DNA of 39,177 nt from Candidatus Poribacteria bacterium. Its GTDB lineage: Bacteria; Poribacteria; WGA-4E; UBA9662. A program made the translations under genes and the position numbers. The notes beneath the pieces were generated by a model. That model saw nothing but the letters and a program-made list of their open reading frames with translations, ran no database searches and was not told where the DNA came from. Below are positions 32,362-39,177 of the stretch, one piece after another (the stretch's first letter is position 1; each line of letters begins with the position of its first letter). Where the stretch lies: positions 1-39,177 of the forward strand of contig JASMLX010000058.1 in the NCBI GenBank assembly GCA_030748495.1, given 5' to 3'.

Positions 32362-33978
32362 TTACCACTTGGCATCTGCTAGGCGGAACCCAGCCGTCAA
32401 ATAAGGTTTCTGAAAACCGGTGCTATCTTTTGAACTTTCAATCCCCAAAAGCAGGTGGGCCATTGGTGTGATTTTCCAGTATACCTCTGCTCCCAGTAAA
32501 AGAGCATCTGTTTCAGATCGGGTCAAGGATATTAACGAACTCCCCTTTGAAAGAGCGGAAAAAGTCAAGCCAGCGCGGCGATCGAACAACATTAGATCAG
32601 TTGCCATTTTTGAGCCAGACCGGGTAATTTTGACTCGACCCCGTAGAAACGGTATTAGATCATATCCGTACTGAAAAGACAAGGCTGTTGCCGATCCAAA
32701 GCTTGGCAGTTTGGGTTGTCCGAATCCGATTTGTATCCGCTGTTTTTCAGAAGGGAGCCAAGCAACCATTAGTTCACTCTGCAACTGGTCATCCAGGGCA
32801 ACGTATCTGATTTCAGAACTCCAACCGATTTCAGGCAGTCGAAACAAGGTCGATTTTTGCGCCCACTCCCGGGTTAGTGTAGTTGTACCTTCCAGTGTCT
32901 GATCCAGGTTATGTAGTGTTTTTTCGACTCCTTGAATTAGATCTGGTTGGTGAATCAGCCGAGAAAGACTCCCGTCTCCATTCTTGATCTCGCTTACTAG
33001 ATCTTGTAGATCGATGTTTAATTGATTAAAATTTTGGCCTGCTGTTCCAAATTCAGCTAGAGCTTGGTCCAATTTCGATAATTCAGTGTTAACAACGTTT
33101 CGACCGCTGGCCATTAAGTCGGAAGTTTCGCTCTCCAGTTTATTGAGGGTATGATCCATTTGCTGGGTAAAAGTCTGTAAATCGTTTGCTACACGCTGGA
33201 AGGTGGCGATAGTTTGGGTGATCGTTGACCGATTTTGATGGATCAAGTCTTCAGCTGATTCAGTGACGATAGTTGCATTTTGAGCCACTTGCGATAGGTT
33301 GGTCGAAATATGTTCGATAGCAGTGTTCAGGTTGTCGAGTGTAATTTGCAAGTTGGTTCTGGTTTCGTCTACGGCTTGACTTAAACTGATTAGCGTTTGA
33401 TCCAGGCCATACCGGGTTTGATCCAGAGATTGACTAATTTGCTGGATCAGTTGGCGAAGATCGGTAATTCCTGCCTCAACTTGATACTGATTATTTTCGA
33501 TCAGCTTTTGTGTTAACTGGATCAACTCGGTAACTTGAGCTATCGTTTCTGCCCCGCTATTTAGTGTTTCAGAGATCGATTCGGGATCTAGCCCCGTTAA
33601 GGGAAGGTCTGCTACTGTTAGCTGGTTACCCTCCATCGGGCCATTTTTAATATGGATATAAGCCTCACCGACAAATCCGATAATTCCGATCTGGATTTGT
33701 GACCCCTGGCGGAGTCTTTGAAAGGCGCGCTCAACCCTCAGCTCTACTTCAACTTTGCTCCCATTGTCCAAGAGGCGTACACTCGTAACACGGCCAATCT
33801 GCACACCAGAGAGCATCACGCCAGCACCAACCCTCAGGTCATTGATAAAGTTGAAGTGTACTATTAATAGATCACCTCGTCGTTCAAACGGAGAGTCGGT
33901 GGCATTCATCAGCAGGAAAATTAAGATAAAAATACCTGCTAGAACGGTAACACCAACTTTGAGATTAAGACTCCACAC
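32362..33978 (-). CDS. MCE-domain (MlaD-like) lipid transport protein with long C-terminal extension
   Basis: A 538-residue protein, far longer than MlaD (about 180 residues). An N-terminal membrane helix (8-24) is followed by one MCE domain (about 35-125: LRVGAGVMLSGVQIGRVTSV and IQIGIIGFVGEAYIHIK). Residues 135-375 are a long helical coiled coil full of Gln, Leu and Thr (ISQSLDQTRYGLDQTLISLS). The last 145 residues are beta-rich with alternating hydrophobic residues and end in tryptophan, like an outer-membrane barrel strand. The start is GTG at 33978, overlapping mlaF by 14 bases. With mlaF and mlaE it forms an Mla-type transporter; no mlaB, mlaC or mlaA is present. Confidence 0.85.
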   Translation of the reverse strand: MWSLNLKVGVTVLAGIFILIFLLMNATDSPFERRGDLLIVHFNFINDLRVGAGVMLSGVQIGRVTSVRLLDNGSKVEVELRVERAFQRLRQGSQIQIGIIGFVGEAYIHIKNGPMEGNQLTVADLPLTGLDPESISETLNSGAETIAQVTELIQLTQKLIENNQYQVEAGITDLRQLIQQISQSLDQTRYGLDQTLISLSQAVDETRTNLQITLDNLNTAIEHISTNLSQVAQNATIVTESAEDLIHQNRSTITQTIATFQRVANDLQTFTQQMDHTLNKLESETSDLMASGRNVVNTELSKLDQALAEFGTAGQNFNQLNIDLQDLVSEIKNGDGSLSRLIHQPDLIQGVEKTLHNLDQTLEGTTTLTREWAQKSTLFRLPEIGWSSEIRYVALDDQLQSELMVAWLPSEKQRIQIGFGQPKLPSFGSATALSFQYGYDLIPFLRGRVKITRSGSKMATDLMLFDRRAGLTFSALSKGSSLISLTRSETDALLLGAEVYWKITPMAHLLLGIESSKDSTGFQKPYLTAGFRLADAKW

Positions 33979-34744
33979 GTTCGATAGTCTCTCTGGTGTC
34001 CTTTAGATGCGGATCTAGTATTTTACGCGATCCCGAGTAGATAAACTGCCGTACAATCGGATTCTCCTCAGCTTTCATCTCTTCGGGCGTACCTTCAGCG
34101 ATTACTCGTCCTCGATGAAGCATCACCATTCGGGTAGCGACGAAGAAGGCACTGTCCATATCGTGTGTAACAATAACGGAAGTCACATTTAATTTCTCGT
34201 GTAGATTGAACATTAGCTGGTTGATCTCATCACCGGTAACTGGATCCAAGCCAGTGGTTGGCTCATCGTAGAAGATGACCTCTGGGTCGTCGGCAATTGC
34301 GCGTGCCAAACCGACCCGTTTGCGCATTCCGCCACTGATTTCAGCCGGCTTCAACTGCTCCACATTATGTAGATCTACCAATTTGAGTTTCTCTTTTGCA
34401 ATTGAGTGAACATTCTGCATCCCTTGATGCTGTGTTAGAGTAAAACCTACATTTTCTTCCACTGTCATAAAATCGAATAGTGCCGCCGATTGAAATAGCA
34501 TTCCAAGGCGTCGGCGGATTGGCACCAACTTTTTTTTGGAAAAAGTCGATATTTCCAGTCCATCAAACCATATCTGGCCCCGGTCGGGTTTCATAAGCCC
34601 CGTTAGAAGGCGGAGCAAAACACTTTTCCCACAACCACTCGGGCCCATGATAACTAGGGTTTCCCCACGTGGAATATGAAGGTCAATCCCTGTTAAAACT
34701 TGATTTTCGCCAAAACTCTTCCATAAGTCCTTAACTTCAATCAC
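33965..34744 (-). CDS. mlaF: Mla-type ABC transporter ATP-binding protein
   Basis: The ATPase that powers phospholipid movement between membranes, 259 residues. Walker A is MGPSGCGKSVLLRLLTG, the signature is EISGGMRKRVGLARAI, Walker B is VIFYDEPTTGLDPVTG, with a switch histidine in VIVTHDMDSAFF. The MRKRVGLARA signature and the ATG-like N-terminus (IEVKDLWKSFGENQVLTGID) are typical for the MlaF/Mkl group. The start codon is GTG at 34744. It lies between the permease and the MCE protein genes, which it overlaps. Confidence 0.93.
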   Translation of the reverse strand: MIEVKDLWKSFGENQVLTGIDLHIPRGETLVIMGPSGCGKSVLLRLLTGLMKPDRGQIWFDGLEISTFSKKKLVPIRRRLGMLFQSAALFDFMTVEENVGFTLTQHQGMQNVHSIAKEKLKLVDLHNVEQLKPAEISGGMRKRVGLARAIADDPEVIFYDEPTTGLDPVTGDEINQLMFNLHEKLNVTSVIVTHDMDSAFFVATRMVMLHRGRVIAEGTPEEMKAEENPIVRQFIYSGSRKILDPHLKDTRETIERVES

Positions 34745-34778
34745 AGTAACTGCAGATAGTTATTCGCTAACTTGAAGG

Positions 34779-35582
34779 TTATTTGAAATTTAGAACAGCA
34801 TACAGCAGGTGATTTAAAAAAAAGTCGATTATCAGGATGATCATAATAGCGGTAACCGCCGACCCAGTTGTGGCTCGCCCAACCCCCTCGGCTCCGTCGG
34901 CAGACGAAACCGAAAACCCTTTATAACAACCTACAATTGCAATAGACGTCCCGAAAGCAGTCGCTTTAACCGCACTGACTAGTATGCTGCTTAAATACAT
35001 AAAGGCTCGCAGGTTTTTTAGAAAAAAGTTGCCATTCATATTAAACAACTTGATAACGACGAAATATCCACCGGCGAGTCCGAAGGCAATAGAGAACATA
35101 GAAAGTACAGGTAACATAATAGTACAGGCCACTAAACGAGGTACGACCAGGTACTTGACCGGATCTACAGCCATGACCTCTAGTGCGTCAATTTGTTCTG
35201 TTACTTTCATTGTTCCAAGTTCGGCCGTAATGGAAGCACCGATTCTTCCAGCCATTACAAAAGCGGGTACTACTAGTCCCAACTCCTTGATAATCGTAAC
35301 GCTGACGAAACCACCGATCGTTCCTTCGGCGGAAAGGACTCGAAGCTGATAATAGCCTTGGGTAGCAACAACTAATCCTGTGAAAATTCCCGTAAAAATG
35401 ACAATCGGCAAGGCAGTTACGCCAATCAAGTAAGATTGGCGCAGAACCATTTTTGGTTGGTATGGTGGTTGAAAAGCCAAGCCAATTGCGGATAAGGTCA
35501 AACAGGTGGCTTCACCAAGAGTAGTTAAGAAAGAGATCGTTAACTTGCCTAATCCTTCCAAAAAACTGATTAGGAAAGGCAT
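34779..35582 (-). CDS. mlaE: Mla-type ABC transporter permease
   Basis: The membrane permease of the lipid transporter, 267 residues from the ATG at 35582. The MlaE signature is plain: MAGRIGASITAELGTMKV followed by EQIDALEVMAVDPVKYLVVPR. Around five hydrophobic helices, including VTALPIVIFTGIFTGLVVA and AVTAIMIILIIDFFL. An in-frame TTG at 35630 would overlap dnaB and is less likely. It lies directly after dnaB on the same strand and just before mlaF. Confidence 0.92.
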   Translation of the reverse strand: MPFLISFLEGLGKLTISFLTTLGEATCLTLSAIGLAFQPPYQPKMVLRQSYLIGVTALPIVIFTGIFTGLVVATQGYYQLRVLSAEGTIGGFVSVTIIKELGLVVPAFVMAGRIGASITAELGTMKVTEQIDALEVMAVDPVKYLVVPRLVACTIMLPVLSMFSIAFGLAGGYFVVIKLFNMNGNFFLKNLRAFMYLSSILVSAVKATAFGTSIAIVGCYKGFSVSSADGAEGVGRATTGSAVTAIMIILIIDFFLNHLLYAVLNFK

Positions 35583-35607
35583 AAAAGCTTCTTTCTTGAA
35601 CCGAATT

Positions 35608-36942
35608 TTAATGGCGAGTACAATTGTCAAATCTCATTTCTGTCGCCACAAATTCCAACTGGATTGTTCCTGTTGGACCACTTCGATGTTTCCTGATCAT
35701 CAGATCCGCGAGCCCTGCTTCTTCGCTTTGCTCATCATAGTAATCGTCCCGATACAAAAAGGCGACTAAGTCGGCGTCCTGCTCAATTGATCCAGATTCG
35801 CGCAGATCAGAAAGGACCGGTCGCTTGTCGGGCCGACGCTCCACTTCTCGACTTAATTGGGCACAAGCGATAACTGTTAGTTCTAACTCAACGGCCAGAC
35901 TTTTCAGAGATCTAGAGATCCCAGCGATCTCTTGTTCCCTAGGGATATTTCTACTAGAATCGCTAACCAATTGCAGATAATCAACAGCCACCAGGCATAG
36001 GTTTGGATGCTCCCCTTTCAATCGACGGGCTTCAGATCTGAGCCGTTGAATCGTCAATCCCCATGTACAATTGAGGAAAATAGGAGCATTTTCAAATCGA
36101 GTAACCGCTTGCGCAATCAAGTCCCACTGCTCATCACTCAGGAAACCTGAACGGACTCGTGAGAACTCCACCCCAGACTCGGCGGACAACATTCGCATCG
36201 TCAGTTCCTTAACAGGCATCTCTAAACTGAAGATTGCCACTGACAATTCCCCTTCACTTTCAATGGCGATATTTTGGGCGATGTTGAGTATGAAAGAGGT
36301 TTTACCCATGCCTGGTCTCGCTGCAATGATATGCAACGCCCCTTTTTGCAACCCAGAGGTTAGAATATCAAAGTCGACAAAGCCGGTACTAACCCCCAGA
36401 ATATTTTCATCACGGCTAGCGGCATCGAGTACATCTTGTAATGTTTCGCGAACAACAGTTCCAATCCGGATAAATCCATCTTGCCGATTTTCATAACCGA
36501 CTCGAAAGATAGCCTCCTGAATTTGGTCCTGAACGGTCTCGATTTCTTCCTCCTGGTTCAGTGCCAATTGTTGGATCTCTTGACTTGCAGCGATGAATCG
36601 CCGACGGGTAGCTTTCTCCCTAACGATCTGGGCGTAAAACTCAGCACTTTCAGTTTCGACAACCCGCGCTTGTAGGTCGTAGAGGTAGATATTTCCGCCC
36701 GCACGGTTGATCTGGTTGGTACGTTCTAGTTCATGTGCAACTAGACCCGGCTCAGATTGGCTACTCCGCTCGTAGGCTGCTAAGATGGCAGTATAAATGA
36801 GTTGATGATCGGTGGTGGAAAAGATATCCGGGGCTTCGCCCAGCAAAGGTGCAATTAAGGAAACTGTCGCAGAATCAGTCATCATTGCCCCCAGGACGAA
36901 TTGTTCTGCTTGCCGATCGTGGAGGGATTCTGCTAATTGCAT
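35608..36942 (-). CDS. dnaB: replicative DNA helicase DnaB
   Basis: The ring helicase of the replication fork, 444 residues. Seen are the N-terminal domain (EQFVLGAMMTDSATVSLI), Walker A in ARPGMGKTSFILNIA, motif H2 in LVAVDYLQLV, VIACAQLSREVERRPDKRP and SGSIEQDADLVAFLYRD. The N-terminus begins a little shorter than usual, with no strong ribosome site. A TAG upstream in frame excludes extension. Gap of about 190 bases to rplI, in which I see no gene and no clear promoter. The order rplI then dnaB is widespread. Confidence 0.96.
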   Translation of the reverse strand: MQLAESLHDRQAEQFVLGAMMTDSATVSLIAPLLGEAPDIFSTTDHQLIYTAILAAYERSSQSEPGLVAHELERTNQINRAGGNIYLYDLQARVVETESAEFYAQIVREKATRRRFIAASQEIQQLALNQEEEIETVQDQIQEAIFRVGYENRQDGFIRIGTVVRETLQDVLDAASRDENILGVSTGFVDFDILTSGLQKGALHIIAARPGMGKTSFILNIAQNIAIESEGELSVAIFSLEMPVKELTMRMLSAESGVEFSRVRSGFLSDEQWDLIAQAVTRFENAPIFLNCTWGLTIQRLRSEARRLKGEHPNLCLVAVDYLQLVSDSSRNIPREQEIAGISRSLKSLAVELELTVIACAQLSREVERRPDKRPVLSDLRESGSIEQDADLVAFLYRDDYYDEQSEEAGLADLMIRKHRSGPTGTIQLEFVATEMRFDNCTRH

Positions 36943-37135
36943 TGCGACAGAACTGGTGGATGCATCCTACCAACTCCACGGGCAAGTTAGCCCTTATGGA
37001 TTGGATTCTACTACATCCACCCACTATCTATCAGGTTAGTTAACGGTTAAGGAAAGGTCGCTTCTCTAGTAAAGATATCTCTTTCGAGATTGGTAGTGGT
37101 GAAGCAAAAATGAATGGTATGGGGGAGACCTCTGC

Positions 37136-37585
37136 TTATTCAGCCTCGCGTACTACAACAACTCTTAAACTAGGAATAATATCTGGATAGAGATTAATCG
37201 GAATCATAAAAATGCCGAGTTCTTTAATTGGTTCCGCTAGATCAAAGCTACGCCGATCAACAATAACATTTTGCTCTGCTAGTGAATTGGCAATGTCAAT
37301 ATTGGTAACGGATCCAAACAATCGATCCCCTTCGCCTGCCCGTCGAGCAATAGTGCAGGTTAGACCACTGATAACACCCGCCAGTTCTCTAGCTGCTTCT
37401 TTGTTTTTGAGTTCTTTGGCATCCAGAAGCAGTTTTTCATGCTCCAAAGCCCTTAAATTCTGTGGATTGACTTGAACTGCAAACTGGTTGGGAATTAGAT
37501 AATTCCGGGCATATCCAGGAGCAACCTTCCGAATCTGGCCGATTTCCCCAAGCCTATCAACATCCTGTTTTAAGATAATTTCCAT
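37136..37585 (-). CDS. rplI: 50S ribosomal protein L9
   Basis: A 149-residue ribosomal protein of the large subunit. The N-terminus MEIILKQDVDRLGEIGQI and VAPGYARNYLIPNQFAV match the RNA-binding domain; a long helix (residues 40-75) links it to the C-terminal domain (GDRLFGSVTNIDIA, RSFDLAEPIKELGIF). Length is normal. It is preceded by rpsR, 14 bases upstream. Confidence 0.97.
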   Translation of the reverse strand: MEIILKQDVDRLGEIGQIRKVAPGYARNYLIPNQFAVQVNPQNLRALEHEKLLLDAKELKNKEAARELAGVISGLTCTIARRAGEGDRLFGSVTNIDIANSLAEQNVIVDRRSFDLAEPIKELGIFMIPINLYPDIIPSLRVVVVREAE

Positions 37586-37599
37586 TGGGAACTCTCAAT

Positions 37600-37911
37600 C
37601 TAGTGGTCGGAGAAAGGCAGTAGTGCCATGTTTCTCGCACGCTTAATAGCACGAGTAACTTCTCTTTGCTGTTTAGCACTCAGCCTCGTAAATCGACGAG
37701 GTAAAATCTTACTGCGTTCTGAAATGAACTGTCTTAGCAAATCGACATCTTTGTAGTCGATAGATTCCAGCTTGACGCTCCGTCGGCGACGCCGGAAAGT
37801 TCTTCGGTTGGGATCGGGCTGACGATGATCTCTAGAGTCACCTCTCCGGTCCCTAGAGTCACCTCTCCGGTCCCTAGAGTCGCCTCTCCGATCTGTCATG
37901 GGCTGTCTCAT
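37600..37911 (-). CDS. rpsR: 30S ribosomal protein S18 with repeat-bearing N-terminus
   Basis: A small-subunit protein, 103 residues. The conserved core runs from about residue 45: IDYKDVDLLRQFISERSKIL, PRRFTRLSAKQQREVTRAIK and RARNMALLPF. The first 40 residues are an arginine- and aspartate-rich extension with three exact seven-residue repeats DRRGDSR, encoded by 21-base tandem repeats. Typical S18 is about 75 to 90 residues, so the extension is an addition. It lies between ssb and rplI. Confidence 0.95.
   Translation of the reverse strand: MRQPMTDRRGDSRDRRGDSRDRRGDSRDHRQPDPNRRTFRRRRRSVKLESIDYKDVDLLRQFISERSKILPRRFTRLSAKQQREVTRAIKRARNMALLPFSDH
37832..37894 (-). repeat. three 21-bp tandem repeats in rpsR
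   Basis: Three head-to-tail copies of a 21-base unit encode DRRGDSR three times in the S18 N-terminus. Two copies are identical and the third has two changes. The repeats keep the reading frame, so copy number may vary by slippage without harm. Confidence 0.85.
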
Positions 37912-37958
37912 ATTTTATTTGTCCTACTTACTTCTTCTAAATTAATTGGGGAGACTAG

Positions 37959-38372
37959 TTAAAACGGAATGTCGTCGTCCGTCGCCGTCGCGATAGCACT
38001 ACCTGTACCACTGCCACCATCTTGAAACTCACTGTCTTGGCGAGAACCGACGAATGAGAAACGGTCTAGCGTTACGCTCAACTTAGATCGTTTCTCTCCA
38101 CTATCCGTTTCCCACTGACGAAACCGGAGTCGACCTTCCACCAAAATCGGTTTACCTTTAGAGAAATACTCACTTACAACTTCCCCTTGACGACCGAAAG
38201 CATCGACGTCCACGAAGCAAACCTCTTCTCTCTGTTCACCCGTATTTTTATCCTTCCAACGCTCACTAACTGCCAAGCCAAAGTTGACAACTGTTGTGCC
38301 GCTAGGCAAAGATCTAAGTTCCGGGTCTCGCGTTAAGTTGCCCATCAGGATAACTTTATTGAAACTTGACAT
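37959..38372 (-). CDS. ssb: single-stranded DNA-binding protein SSB
   Basis: Coats single-stranded DNA during replication and repair. A 137-residue OB-fold protein starting MSSFNKVILMGNLTRDPELR, with TTVVNFGLAVSERWKDKN and GKPILVEGRLRFRQWE, then a short glycine-rich linker and the acidic tail DDDIPF that recruits partner enzymes. The AAGGAGG ribosome site is ideal. It stands between rpsF and rpsR, as in most bacteria. Confidence 0.97.
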   Translation of the reverse strand: MSSFNKVILMGNLTRDPELRSLPSGTTVVNFGLAVSERWKDKNTGEQREEVCFVDVDAFGRQGEVVSEYFSKGKPILVEGRLRFRQWETDSGEKRSKLSVTLDRFSFVGSRQDSEFQDGGSGTGSAIATATDDDIPF

Positions 38373-38417
38373 GTTGATCCTCCTTGTAGACTACTCATTC
38401 TTTGCAAATCAAAGCGT

Positions 38418-38846
38418 TTAACTTTCCAACTCATCATCAGTATCACTAGTTGCTTCATCCACCGTAACACTTACATCCGAGCCATTCACGGTTTCCGCTG
38501 AATCTTCTTGGTTCAGATCTTGTTCACGCCGGTTAGCATTAGCAACGTATTTATCCAAATCACCTTCAAAACGCAGCACCAAGTGTCTCATAATTAACTC
38601 GGTAATCAGAAAGTGATTGTTGAGCTTACTGACTAGATCCTGTGGTGAGTCGAAAATTAGGAAAATATAGTAGCCGTCTGTATGCTTGTTGATGGCATAG
38701 GCTAGGCGCTTTTTACCCCAATAATCTGTCAGCAGAACACTCCCGCCACCGTCTTGAATCAGCGTTTTGACCTCTTCTGTCAACTCCTCCATCTCACTTA
38801 GATCAAGATTTGGATTTATGATGAAGAGGGTTTCATATCTGTTCAA
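38418..38846 (-). CDS. rpsF: 30S ribosomal protein S6
   Basis: A small-subunit protein, 142 residues, partner of S18. Core: NRYETLFIINPNLDLSEMEE, VLLTDYWGKKRLAYAINKHT, ELIMRHLVLRFE. The last 40 residues are an acidic tail (EDSAETVNGSDVSVTVDEAT). The start is TTG at 38846, confirmed by AAGGGAGGAT at the right spacing and by the family N-terminus. First gene of the rpsF-ssb-rpsR-rplI-dnaB cluster. Confidence 0.96.
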   Translation of the reverse strand: MNRYETLFIINPNLDLSEMEELTEEVKTLIQDGGGSVLLTDYWGKKRLAYAINKHTDGYYIFLIFDSPQDLVSKLNNHFLITELIMRHLVLRFEGDLDKYVANANRREQDLNQEDSAETVNGSDVSVTVDEATSDTDDELES

Positions 38847-38870
38847 TTTTATCCTCCCTTTGGACTAATG

Positions 38871-38905
38871 GCCCCTACTTAAAACCCAAACAAAATTATA
38901 GGGGC
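38871..38905 (-). promoter_or_regulatory. inverted repeat in the rpsF leader
   Basis: On the minus strand GCCCCTA and TAGGGGC can pair across a 21-base loop, just upstream of the rpsF ribosome site. The position fits an autoregulatory leader structure bound by the S6-S18 complex, as known in other bacteria, but I do not see the typical CCG-bearing bulge. Confidence 0.4.
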
Positions 38906-38919
38906 AGAGAACAGCTAAT

Positions 38920-38947
38920 ATTATCACATTGATTAGCAATTAAGCAA
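38920..38947 (-). promoter_or_regulatory. rpsF operon promoter
   Basis: Minus-strand TTGCTT (38942-38947) and GATAAT (38920-38925) are 16 bases apart, with TGT directly before the -10 box, giving an extended -10. A second TATAAT at 38895-38900 has no good -35 box. Confidence 0.55.
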
Positions 38948-39177
38948 GTTTGCTTCTGCCAGTTATTTACCTCCCTCAAAACCTCTAATAATCCCATAGA
39001 GAGGATATATAGCTCTTGAGATAAACCGAAGAATTACGGGGGGAAAGAGAGGGACAAGATCGTTTTTTCTTTTGTATCCGGGTATAATTTATCATATATG
39101 CCAGTGGAAACGCCCCAATAAAGGGCAACTGTCATGAGGTAAAAAGATCTAGAAGCCATTTCAAAACGGCCTCAATG
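38948..39177. other. non-coding end of the window, nothing recognised
   Basis: No coding region longer than about 10 residues with family resemblance is visible. TATAAT near 39084 on the plus strand and an ATG behind it lead only to a very short frame ending in TAA. A plus-strand gene may begin beyond the window edge. Confidence 0.45.

Noticed and set aside
37832..37894. Short tandem repeats, possible CRISPR
   Set aside because: The units are adjacent without spacers and encode a regular peptide repeat in rpsR.

Overview
The window looks like a chromosomal segment from a diderm, free-living or host-associated bacterium. The diderm evidence is a Mla-type lipid transporter, a TonB protein and a lipoprotein with a discoidin-like fold. 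The mix of secreted LamG-type proteins, DUF4159, von Willebrand A, long UxaA and GH99-like genes with moderate GC resembles Candidatus Poribacteria or a related planctomycete-like lineage. That assignment is inference from gene style only; there is no rRNA gene here. Stop codons are standard, and several genes start with TTG or GTG.

Left part (1-4011): a cluster of small secreted proteins on the plus strand. One is a LamG-domain protein; the other two are tandem paralogues of a beta-rich secreted domain. All three end in the same short C-terminal motif. A segmental duplication has copied a terminator and the 3' end of the neighbouring sugar isomerase gene, so a decayed isomerase fragment lies downstream of the LamG gene.

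Minus-strand operon (10713 down to 3235): a YgfZ-like folate/Fe-S protein, a double-VWA membrane protein, a 909-residue duplicated altronate-dehydratase-like enzyme, a DUF4159 protein and a TIM-barrel sugar isomerase. Junctions are tight (TAATG overlap, directly abutting stop and start). The operon ends at the strong hairpin at 3195-3230.

Plus-strand operon (10916-16531): a Gld-type ABC exporter (ATPase, permease, GldG-like auxiliary protein), a DUF4340 protein and an amidohydrolase. It is driven from back-to-back divergent promoters at 10760-10825. A textbook intrinsic terminator lies inside the start of the amidohydrolase coding region.

Middle (16532-20770): a wrecked ISKra4-like transposase, a secreted GH71/99-like glycoside hydrolase, a CarH-type B12-binding MerR regulator that seems to be read from a leaderless mRNA, and a lone TonB-family protein.

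Right part (38846 down to 20859, all minus strand): a long housekeeping run. It holds rpsF-ssb-rpsR-rplI-dnaB (translation and replication), mlaE-mlaF-mlaD-like lipid transport, radA-yacL-ispDF-cysS (repair, isoprenoid precursor synthesis, tRNA charging, in an order like that of Firmicutes), a lipoprotein, dprA, accA, a LeuB-family dehydrogenase and proS.
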